A stretch of DNA of 64,000 nucleotides from Limonium bicolor. Lineage: Eukaryota > Streptophyta > Magnoliopsida > Caryophyllales > Plumbaginaceae. The position numbers and the translations under genes are program-made. The notes beneath the pieces are model-generated. The model worked only from the letters and a program-made list of their open reading frames with translations, did no database searches and was not told the DNA's origin. This document shows, one piece after another, positions 34,352 through 49,300 of this stretch. Numbering within the stretch: position 1 is the stretch's first letter; each line of letters begins with the position of its first letter. The stretch lies in NCBI GenBank assembly GCA_023374045.1, contig CM041783.1:125799503-125863502 (forward strand). Reading direction: 5' to 3'.

Positions 34352-37300
34352 TGTCCGTCACACGTTTAGCCATTGCTAACTATGAAGTATTCTGTTGTCG
34401 ATCTCCTCTTTCAATGTTCCATAATAACACTTATTATTCTTCTTGAACTTAATCAAGGGAAATCCATTTACTGTGTTCTTGGGTACGGTATGCTCTAGCT
34501 CCTTTTTGTATTCCGTATTGACTCGGTCTCTTAGTAACTGAGGTCTCTCTCCATAGAGCCTCTTATCTTCTTTCTTATGTTGATCTACTAGGAACACACT
34601 TCCAGTTCCTTAAGGAATGGAAAGTTTGCCTCCTATGAATTCTTACCATGCCTGGTCTTGACTACTGGCATCAATGCACAATTCGTCTACCATGCAATTG
34701 CCTTTGTGTCAATATTTGACGGTTTATACATAATGGTCGCTTTATTATGCATCATGACTTAATCCACTTATATAGGTATTGTCCTTGTGACCTCTACTAC
34801 CGTGGTGGTTGGTCTTTACTTTGTCGCCCATAGATGGTGCAACTACTTACTCATTTATTCTAATGTCTTATCTTATACTCAATTCCTTCCTGGTGTAAAC
34901 ACACTGGGGTTTCTCTAATTTCGGTGTTTGGCGGTTACCGTACCGTGTTGTAAAATGGTTATCTATTGGTATGAAGGTGTTTGCTTCAATTTCGGTTTCG
35001 TGTGTAGGTCAGTCTCTCTCACATTATGCTATCCCTTATGATGTTATTTACCATGTAAATTAAGCGGTAACTGAAAAATTTATTCATTGAGTCTCAAGCC
35101 CTTCTAAGCATTGGTCACTTGACATGCCATGTTGTGCACTCACAACGTTTATCTCTGACGATTACTGATTCTCAATCTCGGGTGTTGGATATGAGGTCTA
35201 TCTATGCAGCCTCCCTTATTACTCAAGTGTATCTGGTACATTCTAAGGTAATCTCAACGTTTATAGTTTCCATTCTCTAACAAAAGCGTATTATATCTCA
35301 CAACAAGGAGAGGTATTCCCACCCTAAAAGGCATGGTTCGTTCTCCGCCCCTGCCAATAGCATTATCTCCATATTCTCATTGGTGCCCATTCCTGGCAGT
35401 TCTTCCACAATCTAAGTTATAGGTTTGTAACCGTTCATATCTATGAATTGTAGTTCCTTCATGGTTTGAATAAGCTCTCGTACAACTTACTGCGCCTCAG
35501 GCTTTGATGTGGTTAACATCCTTGGCTCGTAGGGTTTAGTGCTTAATGTCATTGGGTGAGAACCGGTGCATGGTTCACTCCTTGTACTCTTACTCATCTG
35601 TAGGTTATCCTCATACGATTCTAGCTCTCTAGATCCTCTCAACCGTTAGGTTACATATTAAATGTTGTATCGGGTCTCATGGTAGGTTGCTGCATCCTGC
35701 TTCCCGCTATGGAAGTTTGTTCAGGTGATCTGGCGTTAACTAGCGTCTGTGACAATTCTGTCGTTCTATCATACTTATGTCATTAGCAATCAAGGTTAAG
35801 TTCGTATTAGGCGTCTGCCTTACGGTGTCTAAGTTGGATATCATCCTATCATCTTATGCTTCCATCTTAACGCCTCGTTCAATATTTGTTGACTACGCCA
35901 CCCGTCAATGATTAATCACACTGGGTATTAATGAGGTAGGCATCCAATATTAATTGTCGTTCATCAATTTGTTTGGCTCGACTGTCCCTGCTCTGTGGGT
36001 GTAGTCCTCTAAGCTCTCCTTTTTCGGGGTTGTATGTCTTTAATCCTTGGTAGGTTACTGCTTAAGTTTATTCCCTCTGTCCCTGTTTCCGGGGTTTACT
36101 TACATATTCAACGAACATGGTTGCTATTGATGTTCTTAATGGTCATCCCGGGAGTTCTATCCCGTTCTTGTTGGTAGTCGTTGTGTCACATTCTCCATTG
36201 TATCTTATAATACATTTCTTGTATGTTATCTCCTACATAGTGTTTTGCTCACATTACCGAGCGATCTCTTCGGTTTTCCTCTTGGGGTTCGGGATTGGTG
36301 TTCTTACCGTACTATCGATTGTTGTTGTAGTAGGTTGTGCTGTTGCTAATATTTATTTCATTTAGTATTCCATCCAAGTGCAGCTCCCTCCTGACTGGTG
36401 TATTAACTCATCTCATCACGGTCAGGCCGTCAGGCCCTTCCAAGGTCTCATTCTCTCGTTCTTATGGATTTGCAATCCGGTATTGATATGTATTGAATTT
36501 GTAATGTTCCACTATCTCGCCATGATGGCTTCCCGTATAGTTTAACCGTGGTAGCACTTGCTACAGCAAGTGCGCCATGCAGGATGGGTTGTTGGTACTG
36601 GGTACATTGGTAATGATACTTCCTTCTAATTCCCATGTATTTGGTAGTCCTCGGGACTCCATCAATGTTCTCTTATTTTGGATAAAAAGCCATCCGGTAG
36701 TTTCCTGGTTGATTTGATAGTACTGTCACTTATCAGGGCGTTCCTCTTTCTGAGGGAACCCCTTGTTATTTTCTTATGTCTTAATCGTCGCTCCCATTTC
36801 TACACATTTTGTAGTGGTTACTAAGTCATGATTCTCCTTTAGGCACTACATCGTAGTCCTATTCCGGTATATAGTTTGGAAGCGTTTTTATCGTCGTCTG
36901 CTCTACGTTGGCCAAGTTTTGTAACCTTCCTCCTTGTATGGGGTTTGGAGTTCCCGTTTCTAACTGGACCTTTCGGTAGTCTTAATTCTCCTGCTTTGTA
37001 TTATCCTACTGTCATGCTCATTCGGACCACTGTCCGGTACTCATGTCGCTTATCCTTTCCTCTCCACTGCACTCGTAGTGCTTTCCTTATTATTGGTATG
37101 GTGTGGTAACTCGACTACGTAGCATGTCGACCCATGTTGCCAGTAATTTCCGTTCTCTTACTGGTAGAATCCCGTTGGTAGCGCCTATTTCCACGTTGCG
37201 CTCCAATTAAAACCTCCATGTTTTCACAAACTGTTGTATGTCAATGTGTTTCTCGTATTGCTTACTGTTAACTAACTACCAGATCAGGCTTTCCCGAGTA

Positions 37301-37534
37301 GGAGAAAGCTTTCTTTTCTCTAGCGTTTATTCCACATATTCAAGGTTATGGATGTGGAGGGCGGGTTTAGGTACTATGGATATCCGGTAAACACTAGGAA
37401 GTCCTAACTAACGCATCTCTCGCTCTATCACACAACCCTTAACCCTTAACCCATAACTCTACCTCAACCTCAGTATTCTCCTAAGTTCGGTAATTCTTGT
37501 CTTCAGAGCGTAACTACGCTTTGATACCACTTTT
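34352..37534 (-). pseudogene. Family A internal region 1, 5' part
   Basis: It is collinear with 48416-51639 of the second copy, including all gaps in coding. I found no readable gag, protease or RT; open frames are short on both strands. The plus-strand hydrophobic frame at 36117-36365 is not supported. At its right end, in minus sense, TGGTATCAAAGC (37518-37529) lies five bases from LTR2 and differs by one base from the initiator tRNA-Met primer site, which fixes the orientation as minus. Confidence 0.65.
37518..37529 (-). other. Family A primer binding site
   Basis: TGGTATCAAAGC in minus sense matches the tRNA-Met site at 11 of 12 bases and continues into an inverted repeat GCGTAGTTACGC. 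The second copy at 51623-51634 reads TGGTATCAAATC. Confidence 0.75.
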
Positions 37535-40272
37535 TGTAACACCCCATCTCAATCCAATCATGGTTATCGCAAACTTAACAACATATATACAAACGTTGCA
37601 GCGGAATTAAATACACTCCAAGACCTTTCCATGGTTTGACTAACAGAATATACCGAACATTAGTACTTACAACCCTTATTCATCTACATATCAATCTTAC
37701 AATCTCCTTACATCCTATACAACTTACTAACATCTCATACCATTCACTAAACGAGTGTACAGACACTACTCGTGCAACTAAGAGAAGACAACCCGGAGTA
37801 AATTCTACCCGATCCTACTCTCAGGACTATCGCCTTCTGTCATTCACCTGCATAATAAAAACAGCCCCCAAAGGGGGTCAGCAAAATTGTTGGTACGATC
37901 CTCTCATGGCCCCCAAGCTAACGTGGCTACGACGACTAATTGTCGATAGCATGGAGGGTGATTAGATGCACAACATAATAGAAAGTGCAATAAACAACAA
38001 GCCAAATATGAACAATCAAAGTTCAAACACAATGAACGACTTAAATGCGTTCCCTTAATTAGTGAGTCAATTATTTAACTCCTTAAGTTATGTTTCCTCT
38101 TAATCTAAGTCCAACCTTATCTTACCTCAATCTTAGTCCTTATCTTAGTCTTAGAAAATAAACCATTCTTTAAATAGAAATGGTTGTAGCTTATCACAGT
38201 CTCAGAATACAAACGGTTCTTAAAATAGAAATGGTTGTATCTTGTCTCAATGTTTATTTTTGTCGGGTCAAAAGCAACCCTTGCCAATGAGCTATTAACT
38301 CCATTGGTTGAATAAACAACTTATCTTATAATTTAGGATTTAGGTGATCCTACCGCACCATCTTAATGCCTCCTACCTTGGACAGGAAATCCAATGTAGC
38401 TGAGCCGGCAACCGACCCTAGGTGACAAGTCCAAAGACGAGTCCTTAAGCGGAAGTCGGATCTGATCAAGATACCGACCCCCTTACCTTAACATGCATGA
38501 ACGGAGTCAGTCCCAGATTCCTCACTCCCCCTAAGTTCCAGTTAGTAGAAGTCTTAAGACAATGTTTGTTGGTTAAACCTCTTTCGGTTATTAACAAACT
38601 AATATTAGGGAGTGTTCCTTAGTCTCACACAATTCTTTTCTAAATATTAGTTAGTAAGTTCTCACGGTAAGTTGTGTTAGTTTTCAAACATCACACAACA
38701 ATACAATAAACACAATATTCCGGTTGCATGCTTTATCTTGTTTAGCCGGCACACATAAACAAATACCACACAAGCCGAGGGACACCTCGTTAGCAAGCAG
38801 GTCACAAGAAAGACTGTACCGTTGACCGTTGGTCATTTCGGTTGCTTACTCTCCTCCGGAGTCCAAATTCCGAAGTCCTAAAACATTCATCGATATTGGT
38901 GGTTAATTACTTTTAATTAACCTAGCTTACTTAATCACTAATGATTTCTAACTAAATACCACTTAAGTTCTTATAAACTTAACGTAAAGTGAATCACTTC
39001 TCCTCATTCGTTATACATATTCACCCACTTAATCATCATTGTAACTCACCAAACATGTCTTAAACAACCTTATATTATCATTACATATCAATCCCCATTT
39101 AGCACCTCTTAAATTCTTACCAACTTAACCTTAAACACTTAAAACCATTTTACTTACCTTAATCTCTTAAGTCCTTATATGCTTATCTTTCTAATCATCA
39201 TCACTCTTCTAATGGTTGACCACTAAGTCATTGTAATTTAAACTTAATCATATAAGTTAATCACTTCTCACTACACCTCATACTTGTTTACAATTTTTAA
39301 GGCCTTTACATGTCACCAAACCAGGGGCGGTCCGAACCAGAAGCTATTTCCCTGCAGAATTAGCCTGGACCTCCCCACAGGGGCGGTCCACAGCAGAACC
39401 CATTTTTTCAAAGTATTTTTTTTACTCATTTTGAACTCCAAATTCGCCCCAATCTTTTCCCACTCATTCCACAATCTTTCCACATGTTTCCTACATATTT
39501 AAACAGCTTAAAACATGCACTAAACCTTCCTCAATCATCATCAAACTTGTCACTCAATTTCTTACGAAATTCTTACACCCTTATAAGTCCTTATACCTTA
39601 TTTTTCCTTCAAACTTTGTACAAGTTTCCTAGCTTCCTTCACCATGGTTTTGGTGCCTTAAATTCACCATTGGATCCCCTAGTCCCTCTTAGACATCCCT
39701 AGGTCTTCGTAGTACTCAAGAACTCCATACTTTATACATTTTCACCAAAACAACCCTTAATGTTTACTATAACATCCTTAGTCGTAAAATCTCCTTAGAA
39801 CACCTTAAACACTTTGTTTTCTCTCCAAAATTTTGACATGGATTCCTTAGTATATTACTACACCCAACATTTAGTTTTTCACCCTTAATACAATCATGAA
39901 CACTCAAATCCTTAGTTTACAATCTTAGCACACAAATTACACCCTCCTGACCTCTAATTCATCCTTAACAATTCTAGGTCATTCTAATCCTCAAGAACAC
40001 CGTTGTTAACTTATTTTTACTCAAATTTCTGTTAATGACTCCTAGTAGATCCTAGTTCATATTAATTCACAACCACCACTTAAACACTTTGTTTTCTACA
40101 CAAATTTCGCCATAGCTCCTCTAGTACATTATCATGCCCAAATGCATTATCTTTCTCGCTCAATCATCTCACACACATTATATCCTTTCTCATCATATTC
40201 TCTCTCCCAAATCAACTCATTCACGACAAACTTAATATAGTGCAATAATCTTAAATTGCATAGCACTAAGGC

Positions 40273-43200
40273 TGTAACACCCCAACCAACAACAAATACA
40301 TAACAACAATCTGCAGCGGAATACACAACTCATCAATTAACTCAACTCGCTGGTGTTACACGCCGTTAGCCACCCACGTGGCTAACAAGGCTAATACACA
40401 TACATTGTACCGGTCTGATGGGCTAAATTCCCGAGCGACTACACATTACTATCCCTTTCCATTAACAACAACACAACGCACTCCTTCCAACTATACCGAG
40501 TATTTATAAACTGATGCCGACAACAATTTCGGTCTTACTACACCTACTGTATACATACACTTAAATGATTACCCATGTACGACGACTACCCGTCCTACTC
40601 TCGAACGGCTTCCAGCACATCGTACCTGAAATAGGAAAAGAAGAGAAAGGGTGGCCCCCAAGGGGCTCAGCACCTTTGCTGGTATGGTAATCCCGCAGCC
40701 CACATGCTACCGGGCCACGCACAACTAATTGTCGTCTTAACATGCGGTTGATTATATTTAAATCATGCATGTAACAGTAAACACACTTCACATAACATTT
40801 CGCCTCAATGGGCTCAACAAACGGATAATATATCCTCACTTAATAAGTCACTCTTGGTATTCATTATCCCTAGAGTGTTCCTCCTCTAATGGAGCTACTT
40901 CCTTAATAGACGACACTTACCCTTAAATCGGGTTATCCTTAAACGCCTCTTATCACAAACTGGGAATCATATCCATGATCCACACACTCCACATTATACA
41001 ACCTACAACATACACTACATACAACACTTAACAACACTTTGCACGTTTCCACGTGCACAACATAATACCGCAATAGATATTGCATCACAACAAAAATACA
41101 TAACATAACGGGAGTGGTTCTCTTAGGAACCAACCCCAAACATTGTTTATACACTGGTGAGCCTAGAGAATGTTGCCAGTCTCATGATAAGCTCGTTACA
41201 CAATAACAACAACACTCATTACCGTCCTAATAGTTGGACGAGTAACTTAAGTTAAGGCAGTTCGGGTTTGGAGGCCCGAACACACCACACAAACACATGT
41301 TCCCCCTAAACCGATCATAAGTCAGAATAGCTAAGCTTTGGAGTAAGCTAATGGGAGATCATAACCCGTGAGGGAAACAACCATAACAAAGAGAAGGGTA
41401 AGGCTAGGAAGGATACCCTCTCCCAAACAACGCGCGACCGGCCAAACCGGATTCCTCACCACTGTTAGTACATACTTACTTTAGATATTAGTTAGAACCC
41501 CACTATGGAGTCTATCATGACTACACACCATATAGTATTACAACTGGGTCACACACAAGGGAGATCCCTACATTCACTTACACATATCACACAATTAACA
41601 CACGCATAGCCGTGGTTAGTACGTCCCATGGTGCAGGTCGTTTACTCCGAATACCGAACTCTCATGTGATCCTAGACTCAGTTAACTAAGGTTAACACTT
41701 CCGGGGTTAAATGGTATCGGAGTTGTACACGCCACATAAATGAATTACTGTAAACTCATTACATGTTTAATCTTACAACGTGGCAAACATACAGAAAAAC
41801 ACATTGGCATACAAGACGGTGTAATCCGGTAGGACACAGGTTGCAAGAAAACCATACCTGTCACCGGAGTCCACTTTACCACGTCCACTTATGTTCCTCG
41901 AGCGATTCTCGAACAACTGTTAACATCACATGTGTTTTTATTAACATCGGGGTTTGCTTGATTATTTAATGTCTAATGCTTAACTTTCCCCGTTAACTTA
42001 GTTACATAACTTTACATTTTAACTTGTTTTACTTTTACATTTTGATACAACTTTTCACCCACTTAATTGCCATTTAAAACTCACCTAACATGTCCTTAAC
42101 AACCTTATAACATCATTACCTATCAATCCCCATTATTACATATCATTTCATAACCTTAAACCATGTTTTTGGTCCGACCGGACTTGCCGACCGGACTTAC
42201 CCAAGTCCGGTCGATTCCAGAACACATTTCCGTCAAAATTTTCTACTCCGACCGACCTTGTAAGTCCGGTCCCATGTCCGGTCCATTCCAGAAACTAATT
42301 CCCACAGGGTAAACTGGGCCCGACCGAACTTGCAAGTCCGGTCGCAAGTCCGGTCTGCCCCAGATCTTTGTTTTCCTTTTTACATTCAACTCCAAACTTC
42401 ACCCCATATATCCTAGTATACCCTAACCTCATTTGGGCACTTCAAACACACCTTTATCCATGTGCTAAACTCTTTAAATCACTCACCAAAACCATTTTAT
42501 CATTCACAAACTTCTTACAAAGTTCCTAGCACTTGGGATGTTTTCTCCTTATGATTTATAAGTGGTAGTTCACCAATAATGACCACTACACCAAGGTGTT
42601 TCCTCTACACCTTAACATCATCTCTCAAACTTCCTTTCTTACTAACTAAATCTCCTTTTTCACATCTTACTTAATCAACACTTATTCCTTGGATATCAAC
42701 ATTACCTAAACCTTAAACAAACTTCTCCAAGACTTAAATACATCCTCAAACCACACATTGAATTCCTAGAACTTCCAAGATAACACCTAAATCCTTGTAA
42801 CACCTTAATGCACGTTTTCTTCCTTAGTGAAACATTTGTTCACCTTTAATACTTCCTAGTTTACCAAAACTTTCTTAAAACACTTAGAACTTCTCACACA
42901 TTTCCCAAATTTGGCCATAGCTTCTCTTGTATTTACTCACATCCAAACACTTAGGTTTTTACCTTGTTTCATTCAAGAACACCTAAAATCCATCAAGAAC
43001 ATTTTTACACACAAACTTCACACACTAAGCACTACATCACAATATAGTGCATAACTTAAATTGCTTGGCACTTAGGCCCTTAAATAACATGGCTCTTAGG
43101 CCCTTAAATTGCATAAACCATAAACACTGAATTTCCCACATAATAATGCCTTTGACCTGCAAATACACACACCAAGACATATGTTCCTTTACTAGTCTCC

Positions 43201-44758
43201 TTGAGAACACCTTACTAAGTCATTCACCATTTGCTCTTTAGGTAGTTTTAGCAAGCATTATGAGCTCATTTCTCCTAAGGCATTAAACCACATTAAGATA
43301 ACATATTTACCTCTTTTCCTCCCAAATTTCTTTCTTGTTTCCTTACAAAACCGGTAAGGCATTTGGTTCCTTGCCAACTACTAAACATTATACAAACAAC
43401 ATAATGAGTATTCAAGCTTTAAGCTCCATCTCATTGTAAACCCTAGTTACATATATTGTTTTAAGGTATTAAAATGATTGTTTTACCTTGGAATGGAAAG
43501 AGAGCTTGAATGAGTATCAAGAGAGGACTCCACCTAGTCCATGAAAGCTTGGAATGAAGCTAGAACAAGCCAATATAAGAGCACCATTAATGGTGAATTT
43601 TCGGACAACAACAAAACATGGAGGAAATGTCATTTTTCTTTGAGTTTCCTCACCTTGAAGCAAAGGAGAATGACAAGGCATGAAAATATGAGCTCAAGCT
43701 CCTTCAATGGTGAATATTTATGGCACCAAAATGGAGTTCTTGAAGATTTGAAAAGATAGGAATGAAGAGCTTACTCTAACTAAGACAACGGTAGTCTCGG
43801 AATTAAATTCGGAGCATGGAATCATAAGTTACAAGTAAAAGGAGATGGGATATGAATGGTTCTTTTGGAGAACGAGATTGAGAAGGGAGGATGAAGATAG
43901 GTGACGGTGGGAACCAAGGAGAAAGAAGAGAATGAGGTGAGAGAGTACACTTTGAAGATATTTATGTTAAAAGCAAAAGTAACCTTTTACTTACTTTTCT
44001 TTCTTTCTTTTAATTGGCTAGCCAAGTGTGATGACTCACACCCATAAAACCATGCCCCCCTTACACATTAGAGATATTTATGGTCTTTGTTGACCAAATA
44101 TTTGACTTATGTTGACTTATAACTTAAACTAGCACTATTTGAGCACTATTCACAAAACAAGGCACATATTTGTGAAATTTTTTATTTCCCATTGATATAG
44201 ACTTCTAAATGTGATACTATATAGTACACATGTTAATTAAAGAGTAATGATGGACATTTAGCCATTCAAAACTCATTTACAAGACAATTTTTCAAAAACG
44301 TGCTTTAAGACTCCTTAAAGCACATTTTGTGTTTAAACTTGTTTTCAAGCTTGGTTTTCTTTAGTAATTGATTTAATATGCTAATTAACATATAAATAAG
44401 GTATAGGTATGACCATTAGGTCTTATACAAATTTATCCCAAGCTTAGAGCACTTTTAGCCCATATTGACCTTAAGGTATTTATTTATGTTTTGTTTGGTT
44501 TCATTGTCTACCAAGGTTTCCTAAGGACTTAATTAGCCTTATAAAATCATAATTAAATGTTATTAAGTCTTGGTAGGCTCTTTGGGTCCTAACCAAGTTC
44601 ACTCATAGCTTAGAGCATGTTTTTGCTCATACTGTATCTTAGTGCTTTATTGCATTTACTATGGTTTAAATTGTTCACTGATGTTTCTAAGGCACTTTTT
44701 AGCCTTCACATACCATAGTTTAAATGTTTATCAACATATCGAGGTTTGGGGTATTTCA
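40273..44758. mobile_element. Solo LTR of a related long-LTR family (family B)
   Basis: A 4.5 kb unit running from TGTAACACCCC to GGGGTATTTCA is flanked by the perfect target duplication AAGGC (40268-40272 and 44759-44763). The empty site, CACTAAGGCTCTTAATGAC, is visible in LTR1 near 5828-5846. No internal region is present, so it arose by recombination between the two LTRs of a former element. It shares blocks with family A (the stem-loop block at 40656-40681 and most of the last 700 bases) but is clearly diverged. Orientation is probably minus, by similarity. No gene was found in it. Confidence 0.92.
42170..42365. promoter_or_regulatory. AAGTCCGGTC / GACCGGACTT motif cluster in family B LTR
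   Basis: Seven or more copies of AGTCCGGTC or the related CCGACCGGAC/CCGACCGAAC, partly in inverted pairs, are separated by linkers of the CCAGAAC type. It occupies the position that holds GGGGCGGTCC repeats in family A. A regulatory role is inferred. Confidence 0.5.
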
Positions 44759-46374
44759 AAGGCTCTTAAATGACATGGCTCTAAGGCCCTTAAATGACTT
44801 AAACTTAAACACTGAATTTCCCACATATAAAAGCTTTCAACCTGCAATTACACCCATCAATCTCATAGTAGTTATAATGCTCGTAAAATCCATCTTAAAC
44901 TTATCTTACTAACTCATTTCCCATTGGCTCCTTAGTCACAAGTTCACAAGCTTGTTTGAATTCTTTTTCCTAAGTTATACAACCCATTACTTAATGTAAG
45001 CTTTAAGCTACATTAGTACTCATCTAAAACTCATTCCTTACAACTTAAACCACCATTAGGTAAGCAATTTACCTTATTTTTCCAAGCTTTTCACACTTTC
45101 CTCCTTGGATTTCCTTGCTTGTCTTTCGGTAATAAACTTTAATACCCTTTCCAATATTTTAATTCACATTCAAATAATCTAATGAGCACTAAGCAATATG
45201 CCTATACTCATAGAATTCATTATTAGGTTAAAATATGTGTTTTAAAGCTTAAAAGTGGATGATTACCTTTGAAGTCTCAAAATAGACTTGGGTATGAATC
45301 AAAGAGGACCTCCACTAGTCCTTGGTGAATGAAAATAAGCTAGTTCAAGTTGAAAAACAAAGCCCCCATGAGAAGGAATTTTCGGCAATGAAGAAGAAGT
45401 GGTGGAAACATGATTTTTCTTACATTTTCATTACCTTGGATGAATGGAGAACCAAAAGAGCTCTTCAAACTTGATTTTACTTCATCAATGGAGTTTTCTC
45501 ATGGCACCAAACTTGAGCTTTGAAGGATTTGAAAAGATATAAAGGAAGGGCTTGCTCCGACTAAGAGAAATCTATGCTTAGTTTTTGATTTGGAGCAAAA
45601 ATGAACATTTGGTGAGCATTTGAAGATGGAGCATGAATGGAGGCAGCACTCACGGTTTTGGAGCAGGGAAGAAGAAGAGAAATCGGTGGTGAAGAAGATA
45701 AATGAAGAAGAGAGGAGAGAGGTAGGTTAAAAGGTGAGATATTTTCTATTAAAAGTAAATAGTTCTTTTTCACTTTATTTTTTCTTCTTTTCTTATTGTA
45801 TGAAGCCTAAGGTGACTCATCCCCTTAAAACCATCCCCCCCCCTTAGTAATTAACATACATAAGGCCTTGTTTGGCCATTTAGCTAATTAAAGTTGACTT
45901 AAGTCAAAACTAGCACTATTTGAGCACTATTCACTAATTAGTGCACATATTCGGGAAAGTTTTGGTTTCCCATTGATTTAAGCTTCCTATTGTGATACTA
46001 ATTTTTACACATGTTAATTAAGGTGCAATCATGGGCATTTAGCCACTCAAAACCCATTTCTAAGACAATTTCTCAAAAAGGTGCTTTAAGGAGTCTTAAG
46101 GCACATTTTGTGTTTAAGCTTGTTTTTGAGCTTGGTTTTCTTTGGTAATTGATTTAACATGTCCATTAGCATGTTAGTATGGTCTTATAATGATATTTGG
46201 GTGCTAATCAAAGTCACTCCAAGCTTAGAGCACATATTTGCTTAAATTGCCCTTAAGGCGTTTTCCTGTGTTTTCCTTGGTTTAAATTGTCTACCAATGT
46301 TTCTAAGGCATGTTTTAGCCTTATTACATCATAACTTGATGTTTACTTAGCATACTTAGGTTTGGGGTATTTCA

Positions 46375-49300
46375 ATCTACACCCCTTAAAAGAACTTTGT
46401 CCCCAAAGTTCTCATGCATCTTATTTTATTACAATACATGGCTTACCTCATTGCAAAGATCATATAGATCATGCTTATATGTACTTAATATTATTGACTC
46501 ATTAGGTCTGTCATACACTTATACTCAAATATCACACAACATGCTTAAGCATGTATAGCACTCAAAATTCCTTTTGTTCCTTTTGATGATTAAAACAATA
46601 CATAATTTTCATCGTATTCTCCCATGTCACCGGTCCGTAGACCAAGGCTGATTCGTCCTCGCCACCATGGGCCAGAATACAAAACAACTTTGTTCTCCCT
46701 ATGTCACCGGTCCGAAGACAAAGGCTCATGCGTCATCGACTTCATGAGCGAGACTCGGTAAAAAAGAAATCCTTTTTACGAGGTCAAGTGAGGAATAATT
46801 CCCTCAATTTGAAAATACAATCAACTCCAATTTCGTTTTATCCTAATGCCTCTATCCTTAGAGTGATTTAATTGTGACCACTGGTCGGGAGTTTCAGGAA
46901 TCATTCAACCCTAATGAGATTAGCATCAGTGTTGAACTATCCTTCCTCCCCAATTTGTGTTCGGTTTCCCTTGATCCCTAGAAAATCAAGTTCCACCTCC
47001 CACATCATTTTCAAACATTAAATAATTCACTCATTTCCAATTTTCTACCTTTTTAGTCTTTCTAATCGTAATCAATACATCTCCAAGGTGTGGACTCAGT
47101 CCATCAATCATTCACAGTTCATCTCTTGGTACTTACCTCAGGGTTCTCATTCCTACTAAGTTCTATATTAGTCACATAACAATTCTCACTATCTTATACC
47201 TCATAGCATTACTATTTCCTACTTCATACTCATATTAACTAATATCTCCTAGTGTTATCTTATTCCCATATCACACATACTTTCATATCGATTCAAATCT
47301 CATATATTCCTTAAGTCTCCTTAATCCTCTTCACCAGTTCTCTTAACTTGTACTCACACCGGAGTTAACAAGATAGGTACTTAATATGTATGGTATTCGC
47401 ATCTTTTATGCACAATAACCATAATTAATCTCAAAATGTTCATGTAAAACAAATACTCAAATTATTTGTGCAATGCACATCGTAGTTTATGTACTCAGTA
47501 CATAAACATACGCTAAGCGGTTTTCGCTCTACCCCCCTTAAAGTGGATTACGCCCATGTAATCAACATTATATCATCCTTGAACATAGGTTCAAGATGTC
47601 TAAATCTCACCAAGCATTCTAGCTTCCATGTCATCTATCTCACTTATAATTCGATCTGAGGGTCATAACTATGTTAATGGATTCCTCTCTGTATCGAGGA
47701 TTCTTAACGGTACTTATACCATTTTCTTAACTTAGTTTGGTCTAATCTCAAAGGTACTGATCTGCTAGCTTCCGCTGCGCGCCTCTGATAATCTTAGGCT
47801 TAGTTTACCTTTTTATCCTTTTATAGTATTGTAAATCCTTCTGCCTCCTTACAGTTTAGGAACATTGGTCTCTCAGTGGACACGTGTTGTCTTTAATTAT
47901 ACACGACCTTAATGAGTTGTAACTCGTCTATCCATTCTCCGTGAAGATCTAATGTTCATACTCTTAGTGTTTTCTCAAGTCTCTAAATCGTTCTTTCCAT
48001 TTGACCTTTGGTCTGAGGATGATTCTTAATCTGAAACTACTGTTTAGTGCTTATTGCGCTTTAGAGTTTAATCTCTTACGTCTTAAGACATGTCCAATGT
48101 CTGTACTTAACAATCCGTGCTCTTCGCACTTTATAGTCCTTAATTATGTGTTCTCTGATTCCTTTGTGTTGTTGGTTCAGTTGAATTTCTTCTCTTCGAC
48201 TGTTTGTGGTAGTAGCTGCTCTTGTCTGATCTTGCGTCATAGTCCGTGGTACGGAGTCGACTACTTCCCGTGTTCCTTACACCACTCGTTTACATGCATG
48301 GGGTACCTTACTGGTACATTACTACTTACCTGACTAACTCATAAATGAGCCTGTCACGCCTGCAAGCCCCTGTGGGGTGCAGTCGTCCCACGTCTCGTTT
48401 TAGTAAGCTCGTTGTGTCCGTCACACGTTTAGCCATTGTTAACTATGAAGTATTCTGTTGTCGATCTCCTCTTTCATCGTTCCATAATAACACTTATTGT
48501 TCTTCTTGAACTTAATCAAGTGAAATTCATTTACTGTGTTCTAGGGTACGGTATGCTCTAGCTCCTTTTTGTATTCCGTATTGACTCGGTCTCTTAGTAA
48601 CTGAGGTCTCTCTCCATAGAGCCTCTTATCTTCTTTCTTATATTGATTTACTAGGAACACACTTCCACTTCCTTAAGGAATGGAAAGTGTGCCTCCTATG
48701 AATTCTTACCTTGCCTGGTCTTGACTACTGGCATCAATGCACAGTTCGTCTACCATCTAGCTCCATACTTATATCGGTCTCAGCTCATAGATCTAATTGC
48801 CTTTGTCTCTATTTGACGGTTTATACATAATGGTCGCTTTACTACGCACAATGACTTAATCCACTTATATAGGTATTGTCCTTATGACCTCTACTACCGT
48901 GGTAGTTGGTCTTTACTTTGTCGCCCATAGATGGTGCAACTACTTACTCATTTATTCTAAGGTCTTATCTTATACTCTATTCCTTCCTGGTGTAAACACA
49001 CTGGGTTTTCTCTAATTTCGGTGTTTGGCGGTTTCCGTACCGTGTTGTAAAATGGTTATCTCTTGGTATGAAGGTGTTTCGCTTCAATTTTGGTTCCATA
49101 TGTAGGTCAGTCTCTCTCACGTTCTTCCATCCCTTATGATGTTATTTACCAAGTAATTTAAGCGGTAACTGAAAAATTCATTCATTGAGTCTCAAGCTCT
49201 TCTGAGCATTGGTCACTTGACATGCCATGTTGTGCACTCACAACTTTTATCTCTGACAATTACTGATTCTCAATCCCGGGTGTTGGATATGAGGTCTGTC

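Larger units (their letters stand above)
37535..46374 (-). repeat. Family A LTR2 (interrupted by a solo LTR)
   Basis: It starts TGTAACACCCC and ends GGGGTATTTCA. Removing 40273-44763 gives about 4.35 kb that is collinear with LTR1. It is shared by the two flanking internal regions, serving as upstream LTR of internal 1 and downstream LTR of internal 2. The stem-loop block is at 37865-37892 and the GGGGCGGTCC cluster at 39320-39395. Confidence 0.9.

Noticed and set aside
36117..36365. Small hydrophobic protein with membrane segments
   Set aside because: It is antisense to the decayed family A internal region. The equivalent frame is broken in the second copy (around 50270-50520).
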